A stretch of 64,000 bases of DNA, from contig NZ_CP180537.1 in assembly GCF_047777955.1 (NCBI RefSeq), positions 1,860,001 through 1,924,000 on the forward strand, given 5' to 3'. The stretch is from Didemnitutus sp047777955 (GTDB taxonomy: Bacteria > Verrucomicrobiota > Verrucomicrobiia > Opitutales > Opitutaceae). The translations under genes were made by a program, and so were the position numbers. The stretch's first letter is position 1. Every line of letters starts with the position of its first letter. Below the pieces are notes generated by a model. The model had not been told where the DNA came from and did no database searches. It saw only the letters and a program-made list of their open reading frames with translations. Positions 1 through 9,602 of this stretch are shown in pieces.

Positions 1-1
1 A

Positions 2-73
2 CTCGCGCCCACGAACCTCCACGTCCTGCAGGAATACCGCAAACCCAAGCGCGTCGAGCACCCCTCTACGTGA
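2..73 (+). CDS. C-terminal tail of an unrecognised protein (cut by window start)
   Basis: An open frame enters from the left edge and ends with TGA at 71-73. It encodes about 23 residues ending in KPKRVEHPST. The Lys/Arg-rich end looks like a real C-terminus, but nothing identifies the family. The 206 bases between this stop and the next gene contain a small hairpin (CTAAGG at 254-259 and CCTTAG at 266-271) and nothing else that I can name. Confidence 0.35.
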   Translation, partial: LAPTNLHVLQEYRKPKRVEHPST

Positions 74-279
74 AGGCCCCCGACGGCGTGGCGGACGCGG
101 CCCCCGTCGCCGCCCCGCGGGCCGGACGGCTCCGGCTCTGCCCGTATTATTTCGTCGTCGATGGAGCCGCTCGGCTCTCCGGCGCACTCGCGACCTTCTG
201 CCCGCCGGACAAGAAAATCATACACGGCATGCAGGATGCAGCCTTGCTCCCGACTAAGGTTTTCTCCTTAGCTTAAGCG

Positions 280-3200
280 GTGCGCATCGTTGGTCCCCTC
301 GGGAGCTTTTTTCGGTTCGGTTCGTCGCGCCAGTGGCGCGTGACCGTTTTTCTCTGCGCCCTCTTGTCTCTCGGAGCGGCGATGCGTGCGGCCGACGCTC
401 CGGCGCCCGACCTCGCCGCCATCCGCCAGCGCGCCGAGAGCGGCGATGTCGAAGCGCAGAACGTCCTCGGCAATAATCTCTCGCAGGCCAAGGACTACGC
501 CGGCGCGCTCGCCTGGTATCAGCGCGCGGCCGGCAAGGGTTTCGCCCCGGCGCAGTTCAACCTCGGGCTCGCCTACGAGCTCGGTCGCGGCGTCGCACCG
601 GACGAGAAACAGGCCTTCAGCTACTACCTGAAGGCCGCCGAGCAGGGCTTCCCCGTCGCGCAGTTCAACGTCGGCAACATGTATGCCAGCGGCCGCGGCG
701 TGGCGAAGGACGACTTCGAGGCCAACATCTGGTTCAAGGCCGCCGCCGAACGCGGCCTCGCCGAGGCGCAATACAACCTCGGCCTCGTCTACGAGGTCGG
801 CCGCGGCGTCCGCAAGGACGAGGCCCAGGCCGCGCGCTGGTATCAGCTCGCCGCCGAGCAGGGCTACGCCCGCGCCCAATACAACCTCGGCCTGCTCTAC
901 GAGGACGGTCGCGGCATCAAGCAGGACGACGCGGCCGCTGTGCGCCTCTACCGCCAGGCGGCGTTGCAGGGCTTCGCCCCCGCGCAAAACAATCTCGGCC
1001 TCCTCTACGTCACCGGTCGCGGCGGGCTCCCGGCCGATCCGGCCACCGCCTTCGCCTGGCTCACCCTCGGCACCGAGGGCGGCGCAGTCTCGCAGGGCCG
1101 CGATTACGTGGCCAAGACCCTCAGCGCGGAGCAGCGGACGCAGTCCGAGCGCATTCTCGCCGAACTGCGCAGCCAGCTCCGTCGCTCCCCGGGTCCGGCG
1201 CCGGCCGTCGCCAGCACCCCGACCGTTCCGCCGCCGACGGTTTCCGCCGGCGTCCCGGCCAAGACCCTGCGCGAGGACCTCGAGCGCCTCCAGGCGGCGA
1301 ACAACCGCCTCGCCGAGGCCAACCAGCGCCTCACCCTCGAGAAGGCGCGCGTGGAGTCCGAAAAGGCCGAGCTCGAGAAATGGGCCCAGTCGCTCGAGAA
1401 ATCGCTCAACGAACGCAGTGCCTCCGGCGAGGAACTCGATCAGGCGCGCAACGAGCTGGCCGACGTGCGGCGCCGGCTCGACGACAGCACCGCCAGCGTC
1501 GCGCGGCTGGAAAAGGAACTGGCGGCGGCGCGGGAGGAGCTCGCCACCAAGTCCAACAGCGACACGCGCGCGTTGCAGGACGAGATTGCCCGCCTGCGCC
1601 GCCTGGCGGGCGAGGCGAGCAGCCTGCGCGCGATCAACAGCCGCCTGGAAAACGATGTCGCCCGCCTGAAGTCCGGCACCGCGTCGCCCGCCCAGGCCGA
1701 GCAGCTGCGCGCGCAGCTCAGCGCCTCCACGACCGCGGAGGAGAAGGCGCGCGCCGAACTCAAGGCCGCGCAGGCCGATCTTTCCGCCGCCCGCTCGGCG
1801 GCCGAGACCAACGCCGCCAAGCTCGCCACCCTGCAAGGCGAGCTGGAGACCGCGCGCGGCACGGCCCAGTCCGCGGCGACGGCGACGAAGGAACTCGAGG
1901 CGCTCCGCGCCCGGGTGCAGCAGCTCGCGGACGAGAACGCGAAGCTGGCCGTCGCCGCCCAGCGCAACGACGCACCGCTCATCGCGGCGAAGAAGCAGGT
2001 CGACGACCTCCAGACGCAGCTGGCGGTCGCCGAGGCCGATCGCGCCAGCATCCGCGAGGATGCCGGCAAGCTGCGCGACGAATTCCAGAAGCTGCGCGCC
2101 GCGCTCGCCGCGGCCGAACAGCAGAACCAGCAGCTCCAGGCGGACATCGCCACGCTGCGCGACGCCGCGAAAGGCGCCGAATCGATCGCCAGCCAGCTGG
2201 CAGCGCTCCGCGCCGAGAACGAACGGCTCGCGACCGCGGCGAAGGACGCCGCGGCCCTGCGCACGCAGGTGACGCAGCTCTCCGCCGCCCCGCGCGAACT
2301 CGAGGCCGCGAAGACGCGCGCCGCCGCGCTGGAGAAGGATCTGGCGGATGCCACCGCCGCGCGGGGCGCGCTGGAGACCCAGCTGGCGACGCTGCGCCAG
2401 CAGCTCTCCGTCGCGAACACCTCCGCCGCCGGAGGCGACGCGACCGCCAAGGCGCTGCGCGAGCAGCTCGCGGCCGCGACCGAGAAGGCCCAGCGCGCGA
2501 GCGCGCTGGAGGCCGACTTGGCGAATGCCAAGACGGCGCTGGCGGCGGCGGAACAGGCCGGGCGTGAACGCGCGACGGAACTCGATTCACTGCGCCAGCA
2601 GCTCGCCCGCGCCAGCCAGGCCGGCGCGCCGGCGGGCGATCTCGATGCCCGGGTCGCCGCGGCGGAAGAAAATCTCAAGAAAGCCAACCAGGCGCTGAGC
2701 GGTGCGCGACTCGACCGCGAGCGCGCCGAGCGCCAGGCGGCCGCCGCCCAACGCGAACGCGACGCCGCTCGCACCGCGCTGGAGCCGCTCCAGGGCGAGC
2801 TGGCGACGAACAAGGCGTCCCTCGCGCAGGCGGAGCAGGCCGTGCACGATCTCACCACAGAGCGGGATTCGCTGCGCCGGCAGCTGGAGCAGGTCCGCTC
2901 TGCCGGGGCGGACGCGACGGTCGCGCAGGCGAAGCTGACGGAAGCGAACGAGGCGCTGAAGCAGAGCAGCGCGAGCGTGGCGGAACTGACCGCGGAGAAC
3001 GATCGGCTGGAGCGCGCGCTCGCGGCGGCGCAGAAGGACGCGGCGGCGGCGGCCGGGTTGCGCGACGAGCTCGCACGGCTGCGGGCGTCGGCCGCGGGGC
3101 TGGCGAGCGCGCAGGACGAGCAGGCGCGCCTGCAGCGCGAAGCCGCGCAGCTGCCGGAATTGCGGGCCCAGGTGCAGCAGCTCCAGCGCGAGGCGGCGGA

Positions 3201-4811
3201 CCGGATAGCGGCCCTGCAGGCGGCGCAAACCCAGCTCGCGACGGTGCAGCGGCAGCTCGACGAGGCGCGGGCGGCGGGCGCGCCGGCGAACGCCAAGCTG
3301 CAAAGCGACCTGACCGACGCGACGCAGGCCAACGAGCGGCTCCGGAACCAGGTGGCCGAGCTGACGGCGGCGAACGCCAAGCTCGAGCAGGACTTTGCCA
3401 ATGCGCAGAAGACGGCCGAGGCGGCGCTCGCCGCGCAGGCCCAGGCCGTGAATGCGGCGCGTCCCGACGCTTATCAGATGGAGATTCGGACGCTGCAGGA
3501 CCGGGTGAAGCAGCTCGAGTCGTCCATCGAGGACGACCGTATCGCGGCCGCGCGCGAGATCAGCACGCTGGCCGAGCAGCTGCAGAAGGCGCGTGAGACG
3601 AGCAAGGCGCTCGGCGATGCCAATCGCGCGCTGCTGGCCGCGAAACAGGCGGACGACGGCCCGAGCCGGGTGGAATTCGATCAGGTGCAGGCCCGCGTGC
3701 GCGAACTGACCGCGACCGCCGGAGACTTGAAAAGGCAGAACGACAAGCTCGTCGCCGATGCCGAAAAGCTCACGCAGGAGCGCGACGCGCTCAAGGCGCA
3801 GGCCGCCGAGGCGGAAAAAGCCGAGGGGGCCCATAGCTCCACGGTGGCGGAGCTGACGGAGGCGAACAACCGCCTCCAGCAGGAGAAGGCGGATTTCAAG
3901 ACGCAGATCGCCGTGCTCACGCAGAAGCTGGCCGAGGCCGAGCGCACGACCGGCGCCGAGAACACCAAGCTGGCCGACGAGAACAAGGCGCTCGACGAGC
4001 GCCTGAAGGGCGTGGGCGCCCAGCTGGTCGCCGCCCAGCGGCAGATCGAGCAGCTCCGCCAGCAGCAGACCGATGCGACCCAGGCGGCGAGCACGGCGCA
4101 GGCGACCGCGGACAAGGCGCAAGCCGAACTCGCGGCGCTGCGGACGCGGCTTGCCGAAGCGGAGAAGGCGACGGATTCGCAGGGATCGTCGGTCGCCGAG
4201 CTGACCGCCACGAACCAGAAGCTCGAGCAGGAGCGCGACGCGCTGCGGCAGCAGCTCACCGCCGCCCAAGCGGAGTCGGCGCGGCTGGCCCAGGCGCAGA
4301 AGAGCGCGGAGCAGCTGCGGACGGACGCCGAGCGAAGCGCCGCGCAGAACGTCGACGCGCTGACGGCCCAACTGGCGCAGCTGCGCCGTGAGACCGAGGG
4401 TTTGCGAACCTCGAACCAGAGCTTGGCGGAGTCGAACCGGACCCTGGATCGCGAGCGCCAGCTGGCCGTGGCGCAGTTGCGGCAGGAGAATAGCGCTCTC
4501 GCGGCCCGCCTCGCGCAGGCGCAGGGCACGCTCGACCAGATCGCGGCGGCGGCGCGTCTCGGCACGCCGGCCGCCAGCCTCGCCTCCGCCAGCCAGCCGG
4601 TGACGTCGGCTCCGATCGCGGCACCGACCGCCAGTGCGGCGGCGCCGGTCGAGGCGCGTTACCACACCGTGTCGGAGGGGACTCGCTCTCGCGGCTCAGC
4701 CTCCGCTACTACGGCACGGCGAATCGCTGGCAGGAGATCTACAACGCCAACCGTGAGGCGCTGCAGGGCGCGAACGCGTTGCGCGTGGGGCAGCGGCTGC
4801 GCATCCCCTGA
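280..4811 (+). CDS. Sel1-repeat / giant coiled-coil / LysM envelope protein, frameshifted near the 3' end
   Basis: The GTG at 280 gives a signal-peptide-like N-terminus (RQWR, then a hydrophobic VTVFLCALLSLGAA stretch, then an AxA-type site near residue 40). A GTG at 340 is an alternative start. Residues about 56-272 hold five to six Sel1-like (SLR) repeats with the pattern AQYNLGLxYExGRG. Residues about 327-1420 are an almost unbroken Ala/Glu/Gln/Arg-rich coiled coil. The literal frame runs to a TAG at 4831-4833 and ends in Arg/Ser-rich nonsense. Adding one G to the run at 4677-4680 restores a good LysM domain (YHTV, DSLSRLS, RYYG, NRWQEIYNAN, LRVGQRLRIP) that stops at 4811. LysM binds peptidoglycan, so a periplasmic protein anchored to the wall through a long rod is inferred. 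The exact function is unknown. Confidence 0.75.
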
Positions 4812-4847
4812 GGCGGGGCGCGCCATCCGGTAGCGGCCGAAACGCAA

Positions 4848-4874
4848 AAGCCCGCGCGGGCACCGCACGGGCTT
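4848..4874 (-). terminator. Intrinsic terminator of the 79-aa gene
   Basis: Two 12-bp arms (4848-4859 and 4863-4874, one mismatch) enclose a 3-nt loop. Read on the minus strand the stem is followed by TTTTGCG, a short U-tract. It lies 35 bases beyond the minus-strand stop at 4909 and just past the plus-strand gene end, so it may separate the two convergent genes. Confidence 0.6.
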
Positions 4875-4908
4875 CTGAACTATGGACTGAACGAAATCGT
4901 CCCGGGTC

Positions 4909-5148
4909 TCAGGCGACGGCGGTCTTCGACGGCGTGGCTTGGCCCAGCAGGTGTTGGAAGAAGGAGTCGCGGCGCTGGCGGGCGACGGCGAGGTCCTTGG
5001 TGCCGAGCGAGCGGCGGATACGCTCCTTGGTGAAGGGCGTCGGGTAAACGGTGTAGTGGAGGAACCACGTGCCGTTGTTGTTCCACAGGTGGTGGTTCGG
5101 GTTCTCGGCGTTGACGCGGAGGGCGGGGAGGCTGATGACGTTGGACAT
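4909..5148 (-). CDS. 79-aa protein resembling the N-terminal DNA-binding part of tyrosine integrases
   Basis: It starts MSNVISLPALRV and contains WNNNGTWFLHYTVYP followed by RIRRSLGTKDLAVARQRRD. That series (a beta-strand-like GTW.L.Y segment, then SLGTxDxxxARxRRD) is the pattern seen at the N-terminus of many phage-type tyrosine recombinases, before the core-binding domain. No catalytic domain follows, and the protein stops at 79 residues. It has its own downstream terminator, which suggests a real stand-alone gene rather than a fragment. Function unknown: it could be a DNA-binding remnant or a small host protein that reuses the fold. Confidence 0.6.
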   Translation of the reverse strand: MSNVISLPALRVNAENPNHHLWNNNGTWFLHYTVYPTPFTKERIRRSLGTKDLAVARQRRDSFFQHLLGQATPSKTAVA

Positions 5149-5209
5149 GATGCGTGAGCGGTTGATGGTGAGTTAATCGTTCGCGCTTCAGGTTTTTTCC
5201 TGAAAAACG

Positions 5210-5238
5210 AAAGCCGCCTGAGGGCATCAGGCGGCTTT
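5210..5238. terminator. Strong bidirectional stem-loop with T-runs
   Basis: Perfect 12-bp arms (5210-5221 and 5227-5238) enclose a GGGCA loop. The plus strand continues TTCGCTTTTTTCGG and the minus strand CGTTTTTC, so either direction could terminate. No convincing gene lies directly upstream on either strand. It may end an unannotated transcript from the 5240-5560 gap, or block read-through into the 79-aa gene. Confidence 0.5.
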
Positions 5239-5568
5239 TCGCTTTTTTCGGAGGAGTTTTTTGTTCGAGCGTTTTACCGCCCGCGCATCCGGGTGACTTT
5301 CGCCACTCGGAACCACCGTGATCACTCCTAGACCCGGTTGGCAGAACCGGCGGATTGCTCCGTCGATCCTTTCCTGATGCGACGCGAAACGATCAAATCG
5401 CCGCGCGTGACGCCAGAAAAATCTGCGTGCGAAATTTCGCATCGGCGGTCCAGGCTACAGCAACTGCCTGCATCTGGTGCGCTTAGACCAGATGGTTTCG
5501 ACGGAAAATTTTTTGCGGCGGGCGATTTTTTCGGCGCCAAAGCGTATCTTTTCTGATTCAGTTTGGGG
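5239..5568. other. 330-bp gene-free stretch before the XRE gene
   Basis: I see no supported gene here. It contains a perfect 14-bp palindrome (5428-5441), small hairpins around CCGGTT/AACCGG near 5334-5350 and CTGGT/ACCAG near 5475-5492, and AT-rich blocks near 5505-5555 that could serve as the promoter of the downstream regulator. A minus-strand frame at 5227-5442 encodes a Lys/Arg-rich peptide whose end overlaps the terminator stem; I do not accept it as a gene. Confidence 0.4.
5428..5441. promoter_or_regulatory. Perfect palindrome TGCGAAATTTCGCA, possible operator
   Basis: A 14-bp perfect palindrome lies 127 bases upstream of the XRE-type regulator. Such sites often bind HTH dimers, and autoregulation by the downstream protein is a guess. 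There is no direct evidence. Confidence 0.25.
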
Positions 5569-5871
5569 ATGGAGCAGGACAAACGGAATCGATTCGAGGA
5601 AACTTCGACAGAGCGGCTGCGCGAGGAGGGCATCTACAGCGATGTCGAGGCGACGGCGCTGAAGCGCGTGATCGCGACGACGCTCATGCATCGCATGGAG
5701 CGGCTCGATCTGTCCGTGTCGGAACTCGCGCGCTCGCTCGGCACGAGCCGCGCGGCGGTAAACCGCGTGCTCGATCCGCTCAACGCCTCGCTGACGCTGA
5801 ACACGCTGGTGCGCGTCGCGGCGGCGCTCGGCTGCCGCGTGAAACTGGAGATCGTCGTGCCGCGCGAGTGA
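5569..5871 (+). CDS. XRE-family HTH regulator / HigA-like antitoxin homologue
   Basis: About 100 residues. The ATG at 5569 is preferred over the TTG at 5563. The C-terminal half is a helix-turn-helix of the XRE type: RMERLDLSVSELARSLGTSRA, then AVNRVLDPLNASLTLNTLVRVAAALG, with the typical SxxELAxxLGxSRAAVNRxL core. An acidic N-terminal arm precedes it. Proteins of this size and layout are often antitoxins paired with RelE/HigB toxins, but no toxin-like frame lies beside it, so it is an orphan here. It ends 15 bases short of the convergent PPC gene. DNA binding is confident; the antitoxin role is inference. Confidence 0.75.
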   Translation: MEQDKRNRFEETSTERLREEGIYSDVEATALKRVIATTLMHRMERLDLSVSELARSLGTSRAAVNRVLDPLNASLTLNTLVRVAAALGCRVKLEIVVPRE

Positions 5872-5885
5872 GCCGTTCGATCGGC

Positions 5886-8203
5886 TCAGTGCGGCGCGCG
5901 CTCATCCGGCGGCGCGACGAACGCGTAGGGCAGCGCGGGAGCGAGGCCGAGTGGCCGCGGCTTAGCGTCGGATTTGCCGTCGCGGGAAACTCGCGTGCCG
6001 GTCAGCGCGAAGACGAGATTGCCGGCGCGCTGGGCGACGGGAGGCAGTGATTCGGCGGTGAGCGTGAGCTCGAGTGTCCGGCCTTGTAGGCGGCTGGCGG
6101 AAAGGACGAGGCCAGGGGCGGATTGACGAGCTCGGCCGTCACCTGGGCGAGTGGCGGCCCGGCAGCGGGCATCTCGATCGCCACGGAGGCGGCCTGACGC
6201 GGGACGAGTTGCAGGCGCTCGGGGGCGGCCAGTCGGAAGCCCGGGGCGCGCGGCGTGAGCTGGACGAGCCACTGCGCAGCCGGGACGAGGTGCCGGTAAA
6301 GGAAGGCCTGCATCGTGTCGTCGCAAGGGGCGGCGACGCGAGTGACGACACGGTCGGCGATGGTGGCGGTGCCGGTGAGGCCGAGCGTCAGCGGTCCCGG
6401 CGCGGCGAGGCCGGCCGAGGCGGAGAGCGTGAGCTGCACGCTGTCGGCGCCGGCCGGAATGCGCGCGCCATCGAGCCGGAGACCGCGGGCACCGGAGGCG
6501 AGCGCGAGGTCGATCGGGCCGTCGAAGCCATCCTGCCGCAGCGCGAACACGGTGACGAGCGCGTGACCGCCAGCCGGGACATTCACGGCGGATGGCGTGA
6601 CGCGCAGGGCGAAGTCGGGCGCCGCGGCGTGGAGCGCGAGGCGGTAGCCGAATTCCGGGCCGCCGCGGTGCTGCGTGTCGCCGACGACGAGGGTGTAGTC
6701 GCCGTCGCTCGGCAAGGTGCAGGCGACGCGGGAGTCGGCCTGATGGGTCAGGAGGCCTTCGGTCTTGTCCTCCGTGTCGTCGTTGCGTGCGAGGAGGCGA
6801 CCGTCGGGCGCGTGGAGCTCGAGGTAGGAATCGAGCGGCGAGTCGAGGCGGCGGGCGATGACCTCGGCGACGATGGCCTGGCCGGTGCGCCCGGTGAAGC
6901 GGTAGGCGTCGCTCTCGTCGGCGCGCGCGATGCGGCCGTTGGCGATGCCGGGGAGCGGGAGGGCGGGAGATGGCGAGTCGGACGAGTCCGGTTCGGTGAT
7001 CTCCGGAGTCTCGCCGAGCGCGAAGCGGATCGAGTTGGACGCATGGCTGTCGCGATGGACGGAAAGACGCATGATGCCGGCGGGGCGGGCGGAGGTGTCG
7101 ACGGAGAGGACGGTGGCGGGGAGATTCCAACCAGTGAGAGCGAGACGCGGAGTGGAGCCGCGCGGGGCGCCGAGCGGGAAGACGCTGCGGATGAAGGGCA
7201 GCTCTCCGAGGGTGACGCGGTAGACGAAATCCTCGCGGCCGCGGTAGAGCGCGTCGTGGATCTCGAGCTCGTAGGTGCCGTCGGCGGGGATCTCGCAGCC
7301 GATGACCGGATCGGGGCGGAACTGGAAGTCGTCGTTGAAGGCGATCTCGCGACCGGAGGAATCGCGGAGGTGGAGCACCGCTTGAAACCAGCCGGGCACG
7401 GCGTCGGCGAGGTAGGGGATGAGCGCGCGGGCCTGGAGGGCGAAAGTGAGTTGCTGGCCGCGACGGGCGGTGAAGCGCAGCGCGTCGATCTCGCCGGGAA
7501 GAATCTGGCCGTTGACGACCGTGGGGAGCGCGACGGCGAGCGGTGGGCCACGCTTGGCGGCGATGGGCGCCTGGCCGCGGCGCGCGGCATTGCCCGCGGA
7601 GGTGGCGGTGACGACCGGGGCTGTGACTTCGGGGAGCGTCCCCACCTGGAACACGAGCGGGTTGGAAAGGCCGTTGGCGGTGGCGAGGCGGAGCTCGCGG
7701 GTGCCGGGCGGGGCGTCGGGGGCGACGGTGAGCTCGAGGGTGACGGATTCGGCGAGCGCGGGTGTCCTGGCGTTGGGATTGCGGCGGGCGAGCGTGTCCT
7801 GGAGATCGGCCAGTTTCGCGGCGTCCGCGGCGGTGAACTTGGCGGCGTCGGCGGAGCGCCGCTGGCGCAGCTGTTCGACCTGCTCGCGGAGTTCGACGGC
7901 CTCGCGCTGGGTGAGAGGACGTTCGTAGCCGGTGAGGCGCGCGCGCAGACCGGGGCCGTTGAAGTGGGCGAGGGTGGCGTCGGCCAGGTGTTCCCCGGCG
8001 ACGGTGAGCGTGAGCGTGGAGCCGCGGACGGCGCCGGCGGGGTAGACGTAGGCGAGGTGCGGGGCGGCGCGGCCGGGCGCGGCGGGTTGAGCGGAAAGGA
8101 CGTGGGCGAAGGCAATGAAACCGCCGACAACCGCGAGAACGCGCGCGAGCGAGCGGCGCACAGCGCTCGATGAGTTTCGCGGGATGGACGGGAGCGGCGT
8201 CAT
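5886..8203 (-). CDS. Secreted PPC-domain (pre-peptidase C-terminal) protein, frameshifted
   Basis: About 770 residues. It starts MTPLPSIPRN with a signal peptide (RRSLARVLAVVGGFIAFAHVLSA), followed by an IPT/TIG-like segment (YVYPAGAVRGSTLTLTV), a short charged helix, and two PPC-type beta modules (DALRFTARRGQ...DGTYELEIHD and DAYRFTGRTGQ...DGDYTLVVGD). The reading frame breaks at the G run 6115-6118. Adding one base joins the N-terminal part to a C-terminus ending PYAFVAPPDERAPH. Its ATG overlaps the DUF1501 stop as ATGA, so translation is probably coupled. In Planctomycetes and Verrucomicrobia such proteins accompany DUF1501 and DUF1549/1553 genes. An extracytoplasmic role is inferred and the substrate is unknown. 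Confidence 0.75.
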
Positions 8204-9591
8204 GTGAGGGCGGCGAGGGCCTGGCCGGCGCCCTCGGGCACGGCGCGGAGGTCGAGCCCTTCGGGATGGGGCAGGCGCGCATCGGCGGCGATGCCGAGCT
8301 GGCGATAGATTTTCGCGATGAGGTCGGAGGGCGCGACGGGGTCGGAGGCGAGTTCCTCGCCGCGAGCGTCGGAGGCACCGATGACTTGTCCGCCGCGGAA
8401 ACCGCCGCCGGCGACGAGGGTGGAGAAGACCTTGCCGTAGTGGCCACGCCCGCCGTTCCACGGGGCTTCCCAGAGGACCTTCGGCGTGCGGCCGAATTCC
8501 CCGCCGGCCCACACGATCGTCGAGTCGAGCAGGCCGCGCTGGGCGAGATCGTCGAGCAACGTGGCGAGGCCGCGGTCGAACTCGGGGAGCTTGCGGCGCA
8601 TCTGCTGGAAGTGCTGCTTGTGGGTGTCCCAGCCCTTGTAGTTGATCGTGACGTAGGGGACGCCCTTCTCGACAAGGCGGCAGGCCATGAGGCAGGACTG
8701 GCCGAAGGTGTTGCGGCCATAGCGCTCGCGGACCGCGGCGGTCTCGGTGGAGAGATCGAAGACCTTGCCGGCGTCGCCGAGGATCATCTCGTAGGCCTCG
8801 TCCTCGCAGCGGGCGAAGGCTTTCAGGCGCGGTTCGCCGGAGCGGGTGGCGTGCGCGTAGGTGTTGAGCTGGTGCAGGAGGTCGCGGCGCGCGCGCTGGC
8901 GGGTGTCGTCGAGGCTGGGGGACACGACGCCTTCGACGACGAAGCGGTCGGCGGCCGGATCGCCGCCGGTGGCGAAGGGACGGTAGCGCGCGCCGAGGAA
9001 ACCCGATTCCGAGAAGCGGCCCTGCAGCTCGGTGAGCACGATGTAGGGCGGAAGCAGGCCGCGGTAGCCGGCGTCGTAACCCTTGAACAAGGACACCACG
9101 GCGCCCGCGCCGGGGAACACGTCGCGCCCGGCGGGCTGGCCGGTCTGCACCATGTAGGCGGCGGTCTCGTGCGAGTTGTTGTTGTGGCTCATGCTGCGGA
9201 TGAGCGCGTATTTGTCGGCCTGCTTCGCGAGCAGCGGCAGGAGTTCGCCGATGCGCATGCCGGCGACGTTGGTGGCGAGCGCGGTGGCGAGCGGGCCGGT
9301 GTAGGCCTGGCCGGCGTCGGGCTTGGGATCGAAGGTGTCGATGTGGCAGGGGCCGCCCCAGAGCCAGATCTGGATGACGGAGCGGGCCCGCGGCGCGACG
9401 ACCGGAGCCGCCGCGGGAGCGGCGAGGCGTTCGGCCGCGGCGAGCCGCGAGCCGAGGGCGAAGCCGGCGGCGCCGAGCAGGCCGAGGCGGATCGCCTCGC
9501 GTCGCGTGAGGGGCGCGCCGCGGAGGCCGAGCGTGCGCAGCTCGGCGTCGAGGCTCCAGCGATGCGGGTCTTCGCTGTGGTGGAGGGGCAT
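8200..9591 (-). CDS. DUF1501 family protein
   Basis: 463 residues. Start ATG at 9591 (MPLHHSEDPHRW). A twin-arginine-like motif at residues 30-31 (LTRREAIRLG) precedes a hydrophobic stretch, which suggests Tat export. Family hallmarks are IWLWGGPCHIDTFDPKP near the front, MSHNNNSHE, and TIVWAGGEFGRTPK toward the end, which recall sulfatase/alkaline-phosphatase-fold metal sites. It sits between the DUF1549/1553 gene (11-bp gap) and the PPC gene (ATGA overlap), the standard planctomycete-type trio. The biochemical function of DUF1501 proteins is not established; a link to polysaccharide use has been suggested from context only. Confidence 0.85.
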   Translation of the reverse strand: MPLHHSEDPHRWSLDAELRTLGLRGAPLTRREAIRLGLLGAAGFALGSRLAAAERLAAPAAAPVVAPRARSVIQIWLWGGPCHIDTFDPKPDAGQAYTGPLATALATNVAGMRIGELLPLLAKQADKYALIRSMSHNNNSHETAAYMVQTGQPAGRDVFPGAGAVVSLFKGYDAGYRGLLPPYIVLTELQGRFSESGFLGARYRPFATGGDPAADRFVVEGVVSPSLDDTRQRARRDLLHQLNTYAHATRSGEPRLKAFARCEDEAYEMILGDAGKVFDLSTETAAVRERYGRNTFGQSCLMACRLVEKGVPYVTINYKGWDTHKQHFQQMRRKLPEFDRGLATLLDDLAQRGLLDSTIVWAGGEFGRTPKVLWEAPWNGGRGHYGKVFSTLVAGGGFRGGQVIGASDARGEELASDPVAPSDLIAKIYRQLGIAADARLPHPEGLDLRAVPEGAGQALAALT

Positions 9592-9602
9592 GGGGGCGGG
9601 GG

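Noticed and set aside
268..4665. Long minus-strand frames (522, 653 and 692 codons) opposite the Sel1/coiled-coil gene
   Set aside because: They mirror the codon pattern of the Ala/Glu/Arg-rich plus-strand gene, show only low-complexity Leu/Arg/Gly composition and carry no family motif.
5227..5442. Minus-strand frame of 71 codons before the 79-aa gene
   Set aside because: Its C-terminus lies inside a terminator stem, it has no recognisable domain, and its Lys/Arg richness comes from the T-rich terminator tail.
5239..5568. A tRNA or riboswitch in the gap before the XRE gene
   Set aside because: Small hairpins are present, but there is no T-loop, no cloverleaf and no known aptamer core.
8173..8203. 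A frameshift between the DUF1501 and PPC genes
   Set aside because: The ATGA overlap is normal translational coupling, the same as at many other junctions in this window.
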